DNA of 64,000 nucleotides, taken from assembly GCA_963674625.2 (NCBI GenBank), contig CAXXXO010000001.1:1-64000 (forward strand), given 5' to 3'. The position numbers and the translations under genes were made by a program. The stretch is from JALHFZ01 sp963674625. Lineage in GTDB: Bacteria > Synergistota > Synergistia > Synergistales > Aminobacteriaceae. Positions 52,264-60,130 of the stretch are shown piece by piece; within the stretch, counting starts at the first letter, position 1, and the number at the start of each line of letters is the position of its first letter. The notes beneath the pieces were generated by a model. It worked only from the letters and a program-made list of their open reading frames with translations. It made no database searches and was not told where the DNA came from.

Positions 52264-52632
52264 ATGAAAAAATCTCTTTTCAACTACGGACTTCTGGCGG
52301 CAGCCCTGCTGCTCCTCTTCGCCCTTCCCGCCCTGGCCGAACTGCGCCTCGAACTGGGCGAAGGGGTGAAGGAAAAGCTCGAGCCCCTCGGCACGGTATT
52401 CACCCTCGACTGGGGCGTCTACCGGAATACCTGAGGAGAAGAACCCTCCGCTCTCGTGGAGAGCGGCGCACCCAGGAACATGGACCGCTACGTTCCTGTG
52501 AACGACGGGACAAATTCCATGGTCCTCTATGTTCCCAAGTCCATGAAATTCAAGGATGACAGGGTGCTTCTCGAGCAGTTCACCTTCCGGGGAAGGGACG
52601 TCTTCATCTCCCGCACGGTTCTTCCCGAATAG
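52264..52632 (+). CDS. Small exported protein with in-frame TGA, candidate selenoprotein
   Basis: ATG 52264 follows AAGGAGG (52248-52254). A signal peptide (YGLLAAALLLLFALPALA) ends near residue 25. The frame reads to VFTLDWGVYRNT, meets TGA at 52432-52434 (codon 57), and then continues GEEPSALVESGAPRNMDRYV to TTFRGRDVF-like text and TAG 52630-52632. The 65 codons after TGA keep the strong GC third-position bias of real genes here. A perfect 8-bp stem with loop GTG lies 13 bases past the TGA, the place and form of a bacterial SECIS. Alternatives: a TGG (Trp) to TGA nonsense mutation or a base error. Family not recognised. Confidence 0.5.
52448..52466 (+). promoter_or_regulatory. SECIS-like hairpin after in-frame TGA
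   Basis: CCGCTCTC (52448-52455) pairs perfectly with GAGAGCGG (52459-52466), enclosing GTG. The apical loop begins with G and starts 22 bases after the TGA, within the spacing and loop features generally described for bacterial SECIS elements. A random GC-rich stem is the alternative. Confidence 0.4.
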
Positions 52633-52654
52633 AAGGGGAAGGAGAGGCGGGACA

Positions 52655-54538
52655 ATGAAAAAGCTCGGCGACATGCTGCTGCAGCGGGGGCCTTTTTCCG
52701 AAATCGTCCTCGGCAATACGGCCCTTGCCCGGGCAATGATCGAATCGTGCACGGAGGTGATCACCTCCTATCCCGGGTCGCCGACCCCAGAGATCGCAGG
52801 AGCGCTTCTCTCCATTCCGGGAGAGAAGCGTCCCTTCTATTTCGAGTTCTCGACCAACGAGAAGGTTGCCTCGGAGGTGGCCTGCGGAGCCTCTCTCAAC
52901 GGACACCCTGCCTGCGTCTTCTTCAAGAGCGTCGGGCTGAATGTGGCCGCCGACTCCTTCGTGCAGCTTTCCCTTCTCGAACTGACGGGGGGGCTCGTCG
53001 CAGTCCTCGGGGACGATCCGGGGGCGAATTCCTCCCAGAACGAACAGGACAACCGCCACTTCGCCCGGATGGCCTACATTCCGGTCTTCGAACCCTCATC
53101 TCCCGGCGAGGCCTACCGGGCCTATCTCGACGCCATGGACCTCTCCCGCCGGAAGAAGATGCCCGTAATCGTCCGGATGACCACCCACGTCTGCCACGGA
53201 AAAGAAAAAGTCGCCTTCGGGACCTGGGCCGGGGAGACCCCCAAGGGTCCTCCGGCCTTCGATTCTTCGGGCGGCCCATCCGTTCCCCTCACGGCCTCGG
53301 CCCTCGAGATGAAGAGGCGCGCCCTCGCAAGGCTCGCCCTCGTGGCGTGCGAGACCGACACCCCCTCCTTCTGGGAGCTCCGGAAGGGGACCGATCCGGC
53401 CCGGGGGATCATCACCGCGGGGCTTCCCTTCCGCTCTCTTCTCGACGTTCTCGAGGGCGTGGACCGGACGCCGGACATACTCCGCCTCGGGGTGGTCCAC
53501 CCCCTGCCCCGGACCGCCGTGGCCGAATTTCTCGGCCAACACCAGGAGGTCAAGGTCCTCGAGGAGCTCGACGATTTTCTCGAGCGGGAGATCAAGGCCC
53601 TCGCCTTCGACCTCGCCATCGACACCTCCATCCTCGGCAAGACGGACACGGACGACTGGATCGGCGAATACACCCCCGACAAGGTGGAGGAGGTGCTGGC
53701 CAAGACTTGGCCCGGACTCGTCTCCGGAGGGGCCCGGAGGGAATCCTCCCTTCAGCCCAGGCCCCCCCAGATGTGCCCCGGGTGCGGCCACCGCTCGGCC
53801 TTCCACGCCATCAAGCAGGGCCTCGCCGCAGAGGACATCACCGTGGCCGACATCGGCTGCCATACCCTGGGGTATCTTCCCCCCTACAATATGGGGGAGG
53901 TGCTTCTCTCCATGGGACATTCCACCGGCACGGCCTCGGGGCTCTCCCTTTTCAACGGAAGCCGGAAGGTCGTGGCCTTTCTCGGCGACTCGACCTTCTT
54001 TCACGCCGGGCTGCCGGGGATCGTGAACGCCGTCTTCAACAACCATAATGTCACCCTCATCGTCATGGAGAACGGAACCACCGCAATGACGGGGCACCAG
54101 GACCACCCGGGAGCCGGACGGAATGCCCGGGGCCCGGCCGATGCCATCTCCATACGATCGGTCCTCGAGGGGCTGGGGGTGAAGAGCATCCGTGAGACGG
54201 ACACCTACAGCCAGAAGCAGCTCACCGCCATGGTGAAGGAGGCCCTGGCGGAAGAGGGATTTTCGGTGGTCATCGCCCGGCACCCCTGCATGCTCAAGTA
54301 CACCCGGGAGCAGCAGCGGAAGCCCGATTACACTCCCAAGTCCGTGGAGATCGTCCAGGAGAAGTGCGACCGTCTCCATGTCTGCGTCGAGTCCTTCGGC
54401 TGCCCCTCCTTCCAGCGGGGAAAGGACGGCAGCGTTTTTGTCTCTCCTGACCTGTGCATCGGCGACGGTTCGTGCATCCAGACCTGCCCGGTCAAGGCCG
54501 TGTCGGTAAAGAAGGGCCGGAAGGAGGGGACGGAATGA
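52655..54538 (+). CDS. iorA: Indolepyruvate:ferredoxin oxidoreductase, alpha subunit
   Basis: 627 residues from ATG 52655 (GGAGAGG upstream). It oxidatively decarboxylates aryl 2-oxo acids from aromatic amino acids to acyl-CoA with ferredoxin. The pyrimidine-binding half opens VLGNTALARAMIES, then YPGSPTPEIAGAL and EFSTNEKVASEVACGAS. The TPP domain has CPGCGHRSAFHAIKQG, GYLPPYNMGEVLLSMGHSTG, FLGDSTFFHAGLPGIVNAVF and MENGTTAMTGHQDHPG. The ferredoxin tail has CIGDGSCIQTCP, where the second Cys of CxxCxxCxxxCP is Asp (residue 604). It is coupled to iorB by a 4-bp overlap. Confidence 0.92.
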   Translation: MKKLGDMLLQRGPFSEIVLGNTALARAMIESCTEVITSYPGSPTPEIAGALLSIPGEKRPFYFEFSTNEKVASEVACGASLNGHPACVFFKSVGLNVAADSFVQLSLLELTGGLVAVLGDDPGANSSQNEQDNRHFARMAYIPVFEPSSPGEAYRAYLDAMDLSRRKKMPVIVRMTTHVCHGKEKVAFGTWAGETPKGPPAFDSSGGPSVPLTASALEMKRRALARLALVACETDTPSFWELRKGTDPARGIITAGLPFRSLLDVLEGVDRTPDILRLGVVHPLPRTAVAEFLGQHQEVKVLEELDDFLEREIKALAFDLAIDTSILGKTDTDDWIGEYTPDKVEEVLAKTWPGLVSGGARRESSLQPRPPQMCPGCGHRSAFHAIKQGLAAEDITVADIGCHTLGYLPPYNMGEVLLSMGHSTGTASGLSLFNGSRKVVAFLGDSTFFHAGLPGIVNAVFNNHNVTLIVMENGTTAMTGHQDHPGAGRNARGPADAISIRSVLEGLGVKSIRETDTYSQKQLTAMVKEALAEEGFSVVIARHPCMLKYTREQQRKPDYTPKSVEIVQEKCDRLHVCVESFGCPSFQRGKDGSVFVSPDLCIGDGSCIQTCPVKAVSVKKGRKEGTE

Positions 54539-55110
54539 AGCGGTTCGACATCTACATGGCCGGAGTGGGGGGTCAGGGGATCGGCCTGCTGAGCGAAGCG
54601 GTCCTGCGGGCGGCGGACTACGCCGGCCACGTCGCCTGCGGCGTGGACACCCACGGCCTCGCCCAGCGGGGGGGAATGGTGGAGTCCTTCGTCAGGATCG
54701 GCTCCCCCGTGACCACTCCTCTCTTCCGCCGGGGCAGGGCCTCTCTCGTGATGGCCCTCGAGCGGACCGAGGCCTACCGGGCCGCGGAGACCTACGCCCG
54801 CCCGGGAGGGACGCTGATCTGGTACGACGCCTCCTGGCAGCCCCTCTCGGTGCGCCTCGGAAAAGAGGAGGCGATCCGGCCCGGCGACGTGGAGGAGTGC
54901 TGCGCCAGGCTGAACCTGCGGTGCGTCCCCGTGACGACGGCCGTTCCGGACGCCCGGATGCAGAACGTGGCGCTCCTCGCAGTTCTGGCCCGGGAGAAGC
55001 TCATCCCCGGAGTGGAGCTGGAGCATTATCGAAAAGCGCTGAAGGACCTTCTGCCCGAAAGGGTGCTGGAGGAAAACCTCAGGATCCTTGAGGAATCCCC
55101 CGCCCTTTGA
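54535..55110 (+). CDS. iorB: Indolepyruvate:ferredoxin oxidoreductase, beta subunit
   Basis: 191 residues from ATG 54535, overlapping iorA. The 2-oxoacid oxidoreductase gamma-type fold shows YMAGVGGQGIGLLSEAVLRAA, THGLAQRGGMVESFVRIG and VVEST-like contacts for CoA in the EALRAAETYARPGGTLI-like region (here ERTEAYRAAETYARPGGTLI). The pair indicates fermentative use of aromatic amino acids. It ends just before the convergent aldolase-VOC gene. Confidence 0.9.
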   Translation: MKRFDIYMAGVGGQGIGLLSEAVLRAADYAGHVACGVDTHGLAQRGGMVESFVRIGSPVTTPLFRRGRASLVMALERTEAYRAAETYARPGGTLIWYDASWQPLSVRLGKEEAIRPGDVEECCARLNLRCVPVTTAVPDARMQNVALLAVLAREKLIPGVELEHYRKALKDLLPERVLEENLRILEESPAL

Positions 55111-55155
55111 AAAGGCCCCTTGTGCGGCAGCGGGGAGGACGGGGAAGGAAAAGGG

Positions 55156-56121
55156 TTACCGGTATGTTCTCAGATGAAAAGCGAATCCGGAAATTTCAAG
55201 GTCGAGATAGATTCGTCTCAGCGTTCCGTCATCGTGATACCGTTCGGTTCCGGAGAGAGTGTGCACTCCCTTTTGCCTGAGATAGGCCGCCGCCCGGGGT
55301 ATATCGTTGACGCCTATGGCGATATGACCGTTTGCTCCAAGATCTGGTGTTTTCATGAATTCAAATCCTAGCCCGGCGAAGAGAGAATTCGGCCGTTCCC
55401 TGAGGGGAAAACCGAAAAGGGCCGACATCCTCGCGGAAGCGTCGGCGGCCTCTTCGGTACAGGCGTTGTTTATGCCGATATGGAGCAGGCCGAAATTGTG
55501 AACGGCATAAGCCGCTTTTCTCGAAAGGCGGGTTATTTCCTCTAACCGGCCCCTTTCAGCGGAGAGGGGGTCAGTAATCCATTCGGCGCTTGCCGCAGAG
55601 ACACAGGGTAAAGCCATCCATTCGGACAGGCTCTCTTTCAGTATGCCGCCGGAGAGAATATATCGCATCTCGGGAAAATACTTCGGGAAGGTCCGAAGGT
55701 TTTCGCGGGCTGCCGGGGATTCGGAGACGGAGAAGAATGCCCTGCCGATACCTGCGGAAAGACAGGCGTCGATGTCTGATGCCGAATGCACTGCCGGGAT
55801 ATAGAAAATGCCATTTTCTGTACAGAGGTCACCAATCTGCGGAATGTATCTGAATGAGGTCAGAAACTGAGCTCCGGAGGAGACGCCCTTCTCCGCCTCC
55901 TCTTTTGTGCGGATGCCGCCGATGCCCGTGCTCAGTGCGGGAAGCTCCGCGGAGAGTGTCCGCACCGCTTCGAAAGTATGCTCCCCTGTAAAAAAAAGTT
56001 CGAGGACAGGCAGGCCACCCGCAAGAAGGGCCTTTCCGACGGGTAGTGCGTCCTCTTCGTGCTTCAGAAATGCCCGGGCAATAATGCCTGTCTCGCCGAT
56101 TGGATCCGTCATCGGATGCAT
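55156..56121 (-). CDS. KDPG/KHG aldolase-like domain fused to a VOC (glyoxalase-fold) domain
   Basis: 321 residues, last gene of the tct operon. Residues 1-205 align with the KDPG aldolase barrel: IIARAFLKHEEDALPVGKAL, GGLPVLELFFTGEHTFEAV (with the general-base Glu), GIGGIRTKEEAEKGVSSGAQF, and MRYILSGGI. The strand that should carry the Schiff-base lysine (KFFPAE-like) reads AFFSVSE, so that Lys is absent. Residues 215-321 form a VOC module with LLHIGINNACTEEA, GHIAIGVNDIPRAAAYLRQK and FAFHLRT. Function is unknown. A lyase or isomerase on the acid delivered by TctABC is a reasonable guess, but not Schiff-base aldol cleavage. Confidence 0.65.
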   Translation of the reverse strand: MHPMTDPIGETGIIARAFLKHEEDALPVGKALLAGGLPVLELFFTGEHTFEAVRTLSAELPALSTGIGGIRTKEEAEKGVSSGAQFLTSFRYIPQIGDLCTENGIFYIPAVHSASDIDACLSAGIGRAFFSVSESPAARENLRTFPKYFPEMRYILSGGILKESLSEWMALPCVSAASAEWITDPLSAERGRLEEITRLSRKAAYAVHNFGLLHIGINNACTEEAADASARMSALFGFPLRERPNSLFAGLGFEFMKTPDLGANGHIAIGVNDIPRAAAYLRQKGVHTLSGTERYHDDGTLRRIYLDLEISGFAFHLRTYR

Positions 56122-56149
56122 ATTTTTTTCGTTCCTTTCACCGGGAAGA

Positions 56150-56677
56150 TTACCGCATTCCTTGGGACAGCATTTCCCGAATATATTTGGTGTAGCTGCC
56201 GGCTTCCACGATACGGAGAATGAATTGGGGAAGAGGAGCTGCCCTGAGTTTTGTTCCCCGGGTAATATTGGATATTTCCCCTGTGGTCAGGTTTACTTCC
56301 AGTTCATCCCCGGCATCGGCAGCACTCAGAATTTCCTTGCATTCCAGCACGGGAAGTCCGTTGTTGATTGAGTTTCTGTAGTTGTACCTCGCAAAGGATT
56401 CTGCGATGACAAGGTTTATTCCGACGGCTTTCAAAGCTATGACCCCATGTTCGTAGCTTTTCCCCCCTCCTCCGAAATTCTTTCCGGCGACGATAATGTT
56501 GAATTCTCCCCGGAGAGCTCTTTCAGCGAAAGTTTTATCAAGGGGTTCCATGGCGTGTTTGCCCAGCTGTTCCGGGTCCAGGGCGTTTAAATTCGCCAGC
56601 CAAATTTTTGTGGAAATAATATCAGCCGTGTTGATTGCTCCGCCTTTCCAAACTTTTCCTCGAATTTTATTTTCCAT
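56150..56677 (-). CDS. Aconitase-family small subunit (LeuD/DmdB-like swivelling domain)
   Basis: 175 residues from ATG 56677, with GGGAGGTG 8 bases upstream. It opens GKVWKGGAINTADIISTKIW, then DPEQLGKHAM, NIIVAGKNFGGGGKSYEHGV, INLVIAESFARYNYRNSINNG and LPVLEC. The GKNFGGG...EH loop and the SFARYNYRN...NG substrate loop are those of 3-isopropylmalate/2,3-dimethylmalate-type dehydratases. GGGGKSYEH differs from the leucine-pathway GSSREHAP form, so a catabolic hydroxyacid is more likely than leucine synthesis. It pairs with the large subunit just upstream. Confidence 0.8.
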   Translation of the reverse strand: MENKIRGKVWKGGAINTADIISTKIWLANLNALDPEQLGKHAMEPLDKTFAERALRGEFNIIVAGKNFGGGGKSYEHGVIALKAVGINLVIAESFARYNYRNSINNGLPVLECKEILSAADAGDELEVNLTTGEISNITRGTKLRAAPLPQFILRIVEAGSYTKYIREMLSQGMR

Positions 56678-56707
56678 GGAGCGTTCACCTCCCGGGGGCA
56701 ATTGTAA

Positions 56708-57976
56708 TCAATATTTTCGAGGGTCGGCAATGCAGCCTTCTATAGCGGATGCCGCCACGGTTGCAGGAGAGGCGATATAGATCTCGGCATCCTTTGCCCC
56801 CATTCTTCCCTCGAAATTCCTGTTGGTGCTGCTGATGCACACTTCACCTGAGGCAAGATTACCGGAGCCGATTCCCGCGCAGGCTGCACAGTTCGGAGTC
56901 AGCACGGCCGCTCCCGATTCGATGAAGATCTCAACAAGACCGTCCTTTACTGCCTGAAGATAGATTTCCCGGGAGGCCGGGACAACGAGCATGCGGACAT
57001 CCCTGTGAACCTCGTGTCCCCTGAGTATTTCTGCGGCTTCCGCGAGATCCGGAAGGCGTCCGTTCGTGCAGGAGCCGAGAAAAGCCTGATCTATTTTTCT
57101 TCCCGCCACTGCTCCGACGGGCTGAACGTTGTCAATGCGGTGAGGACAGGCTACCTGGGGTTCGAGAGAAGATATATCAATATCAAAAACGGACGAATAG
57201 ACGGCATCGGAATCACTGGCCACCATATCGAAGATCTTTCCCGGCCGGCGGCGCATAAATTGAACGGTCTTTTCATCGGGAGCCACTATTCCGTTTTTTG
57301 CTCCCATCTCCGCCACCATATTGCACATGGTCATGCGATCGGAAATCGACATGGCTTCCACTGCCGGTCCGTCAAACTCTACCGCCTTATAGAGAACCTC
57401 TCCGTTCCACCTGGTCATTCCCATAAGAGAGAGAAAAACATCCTTTCCGGAGACTCTCCCTGGAAGAACGCCCCGGAGAGTGAATTTTGCCGACTCCGGA
57501 ACCTTCAGCCACAATTCTCCCGTTGCAAAGATGACTGCGGCCTCGGAAGGGCTGATTCCAAAAGCAACTGCTCCGAGGGCACCATAGGTCGTTGCGTGGG
57601 AATCGACTCCGGCGGCGACGGTTCCCGGAAGGACGAAGCCTTCATCGCACATGATCTGATGTCCGATCCCCTGGCGGCCAAGGTCGTAGAAGTTTTTCAG
57701 GGAATATTTCCGTGCCCCTTCCCGGCATGCCTTGAACTGTTCTGCCGTCTTCACGTCATTTGCCGGTCCGAGGTGGTCGAGGACAAAGACAATGTCAAGG
57801 CCGGGGAAGAGCTCGGTCGCTCCGAGCTCTTCCTCGAAGACCTTGAAGACGGCGGGACCTTTGAGGTCGGTCATCATCACGGAACGGATTTTTGCATTGA
57901 TCAGATCTCCGGGGCGGACCGCGCTCACTCCGGCTGATTTTGCGAGAATTTTTTCAGTTATCGTCATTCCCGGCAA
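56708..57976 (-). CDS. Aconitase-family large subunit (LeuC/DmdA-like)
   Basis: 422 residues from TTG 57976, which has GGAGG at 7 bases; ATG 57967 (MTITEKILAKSAG) is the alternative. Active-site elements: VLDHLGPANDVKTAEQ, VAAGVDSHATTYGALGAVAFG, FGISPSEAAVIFATGELWL, and the [4Fe-4S] cysteines in LGSCTNGRLPDL and TPNCAACAGIGSG. With the small subunit it forms a hydro-lyase that isomerises or dehydrates a 2- or 3-hydroxy acid. Its overlap-free spacing to tctA and position after the transporter point to catabolism of the imported acid. Confidence 0.82.
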   Translation of the reverse strand: MPGMTITEKILAKSAGVSAVRPGDLINAKIRSVMMTDLKGPAVFKVFEEELGATELFPGLDIVFVLDHLGPANDVKTAEQFKACREGARKYSLKNFYDLGRQGIGHQIMCDEGFVLPGTVAAGVDSHATTYGALGAVAFGISPSEAAVIFATGELWLKVPESAKFTLRGVLPGRVSGKDVFLSLMGMTRWNGEVLYKAVEFDGPAVEAMSISDRMTMCNMVAEMGAKNGIVAPDEKTVQFMRRRPGKIFDMVASDSDAVYSSVFDIDISSLEPQVACPHRIDNVQPVGAVAGRKIDQAFLGSCTNGRLPDLAEAAEILRGHEVHRDVRMLVVPASREIYLQAVKDGLVEIFIESGAAVLTPNCAACAGIGSGNLASGEVCISSTNRNFEGRMGAKDAEIYIASPATVAASAIEGCIADPRKY

Positions 57977-57992
57977 GGCAATACCTCCTGTC

Positions 57993-59528
57993 TCAGTCGA
58001 AATCATCATTTCCAGCATTGCTTTTCTTGTCTCTTTGTTTCATTTCCCTTCTGGCGGTAATAAGAAGGGTAGCGATGGAAACAGCGAATAGAACCACCAC
58101 GATGGGTCTCGTGAAGATCATCCAGGGATTTCCGAAATAAAGCATCGCTGAACGCATCAGTTCGGCGTCGGCAATGGGTCCCAGTATGATTCCGAGGACA
58201 ATCGCCACAGGAGGATATCCGAATTTCGAGAAGACGAATCCGATCAGGCCGAAGAGAACCATGATGCCTGCATCGAAGATATAGCTCCTGGAGGCAAAGC
58301 TTCCCACAACGCAGAGGAAGGCGATCATAGGGGCCAGGAATTTTGTCTCGATTTTAATGACCCTGGAGATCCATTTTGAAAGGACCAGCCCGATAGGCCA
58401 GGTTGCGATTGCCGCCGCTATCTGGGTTAAGATAATCGCATAGACGAAGGTCATGCCTGAATAGGGGTCGTAATCTTTTGGAATAAAAAGTTTTGGCCCG
58501 GGGCGGATGCCGTGAATGAGAAGCGCCCCCATGATGATGGCGCTTGAAGGACTGCCGGGTATTCCGAGGGAGAGCATGGTTGCCATGGCTCCTCCTTCGG
58601 ATGCATTGTTCGCCGCTTCAGATGCGATGATTCCCGAGGGATTTCCGTTGCCGAAGGGAACCTTCGAATTCCGGGATGCCTCGTTGTAGCTGATAAAGGA
58701 AGCGATGGAGCTGCCCGCCGCAGGCATCAGGCCGACAAAGGTACCTATAAGGGATGATCTGATAAGATTCACCCAGTCTTTGAGCGTTTCCACGCTTGCC
58801 TTCATCATATCCCTGAAGTTGGGTTCGAAGGTCTGCCCCGTATTTACAATAAATTTCTGTTCGAGCATCGTAAATACCTGGGAGAAAGCCAGAAGCCCTA
58901 TGAGAACTGTAACTGTGGGAAATCCTTCGATAAGCTCTATACGCCCAAAACAAGCGCGGGTCTGGCCGCAGGCCGTCATCCCCACCAGGCCGAGAAGAAA
59001 GCCGAAAAATCCGGCTGCAATCCCTTTGGCAAGAGTGCTTCCCCTGATAACGGCCAAAATGGTGATTCCGAAGACCACGATCGCAAAGAGCTCGGGGGAC
59101 GAGAAGCGAAGGGCAAACCAGCTTATGGGTACCATGACGAAAAATACGAAGATATAGGAAAAAGCTCCACCGAAGGCAGATGCCGTCGTCGCCAGGCCAA
59201 GGGCTCTGCTCGCCTCTCCCTTCTGAGTGAGGGCATATCCTTCAATTGCCGTCGCTGCCGATGCGGGAGTTCCCGGCGTGTGAAGCAGTATGGCCGTAAT
59301 GGAGCCTCCGTAAATGGCTCCGCCGTAGGCGGACGCCAGGACAACGATCGCCGTGAGGGGATCGAGTACATAGGTTAGGGGGAGAAGAGTGGTGATGGCC
59401 ATGGAAGTCGTAAATCCGGGAATTGCCCCCACAATAATCGAATAGATCAGCCCGGCCGGAATGGCGCATAAAACCGGCCAGTGAAGAAGCATTTTGAAGG
59501 CTTCCTGAAGCGCATTCATATCAAACAT
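57993..59528 (-). CDS. tctA: Tripartite tricarboxylate transporter large permease
   Basis: 511 residues, about eleven helices. TctA hallmarks are IIVGAIPGFTTSMAITTLLPL, LASAYGGAIYGGSITAILLH, TPGTPASAATAIEGYALTQKG, GLMPAAGSSIASFISYNEA, and the repeat LGIPGSPSSAIIMGALLIHGIRPGP. The internal duplication of the PG-x-P-x-S motif is intact. It moves an organic di- or tricarboxylate with TctB and TctC. Confidence 0.93.
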   Translation of the reverse strand: MFDMNALQEAFKMLLHWPVLCAIPAGLIYSIIVGAIPGFTTSMAITTLLPLTYVLDPLTAIVVLASAYGGAIYGGSITAILLHTPGTPASAATAIEGYALTQKGEASRALGLATTASAFGGAFSYIFVFFVMVPISWFALRFSSPELFAIVVFGITILAVIRGSTLAKGIAAGFFGFLLGLVGMTACGQTRACFGRIELIEGFPTVTVLIGLLAFSQVFTMLEQKFIVNTGQTFEPNFRDMMKASVETLKDWVNLIRSSLIGTFVGLMPAAGSSIASFISYNEASRNSKVPFGNGNPSGIIASEAANNASEGGAMATMLSLGIPGSPSSAIIMGALLIHGIRPGPKLFIPKDYDPYSGMTFVYAIILTQIAAAIATWPIGLVLSKWISRVIKIETKFLAPMIAFLCVVGSFASRSYIFDAGIMVLFGLIGFVFSKFGYPPVAIVLGIILGPIADAELMRSAMLYFGNPWMIFTRPIVVVLFAVSIATLLITARREMKQRDKKSNAGNDDFD

Positions 59529-59548
59529 CGCCTGTTACCTCCGTTTCG

Positions 59549-60055
59549 TCAGAACCACTTTCGATACAGGACGTAGTTCACGAGAAAGTCTTCGATAAAT
59601 CCTTCAGGAAGAAGGATGTTGAAAAAGCGCCGGAAAATCACATAGGTGAAAAAGGGAAGCAAGAGGGAAATCAGCAGGATTAAACGGTATTTCTTCACCC
59701 CGGAGGCGAGGAACATCAGAGGAAACATGAGGGTGCTCGTTATGATAAAGCCAGCGTGATTCAGCACGGCAACATAGGCCACAACGAGTGCGAACAGACC
59801 GGCCTGCCTTTTGAGAGTGGGCAGATCCTTGAACAGCGCAGGTTTTTTTTGCTCTTTTCGGCGGTCTGCAAAAATCGAACGCACGATCAGTGCTATGGAA
59901 ATGCTTAAAACGCCGAGGACTATCCACACAAGACGCAGATTCTCCTTCGGCTGCTCTATATCAATGGACTGATAGAGGAAAACAGCCATTGTGATGACCA
60001 TGACTGCCGGGACAATAAATTCTCCGTAATCAAGTCCGGTTTTCTTTTTTTCCAT
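59549..60055 (-). CDS. tctB: Tripartite tricarboxylate transporter small permease
   Basis: 168 residues, four hydrophobic helices, weakly conserved as usual in TctB. It opens LDYGEFIVPAVMVITMAVFLY, has LRLVWIVLGVLSISIALIVR, and ends with FRRFFNILLPEGFIEDFL, the characteristic LP-x-G end of the family. It is placed between tctC and tctA. Confidence 0.85.
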   Translation of the reverse strand: MEKKKTGLDYGEFIVPAVMVITMAVFLYQSIDIEQPKENLRLVWIVLGVLSISIALIVRSIFADRRKEQKKPALFKDLPTLKRQAGLFALVVAYVAVLNHAGFIITSTLMFPLMFLASGVKKYRLILLISLLLPFFTYVIFRRFFNILLPEGFIEDFLVNYVLYRKWF

Positions 60056-60081
60056 AAAATTCCCTCCTCAATAAAGAAGGC

Positions 60082-60109
60082 CCCTCCCCTTGATATAAAG
60101 AGGAGGGGA
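60082..60109 (-). terminator. Hairpin between tctC and tctB
   Basis: CCCCTCC and GGAGGGG arms, extendable inward by three pairs past one mismatch, with loop GATATA. It sits just after the binding-protein stop and before the permease start, without a long U run, suggesting partial termination or mRNA protection. Confidence 0.55.
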
Positions 60110-60130
60110 ACCAGGAAGCAAACCGACAGT

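Noticed and set aside
53096..54379. Reverse-strand open frame of 427 codons inside iorA
   Set aside because: Antisense to TPP-enzyme motifs, no ribosome-binding site and no family resemblance.
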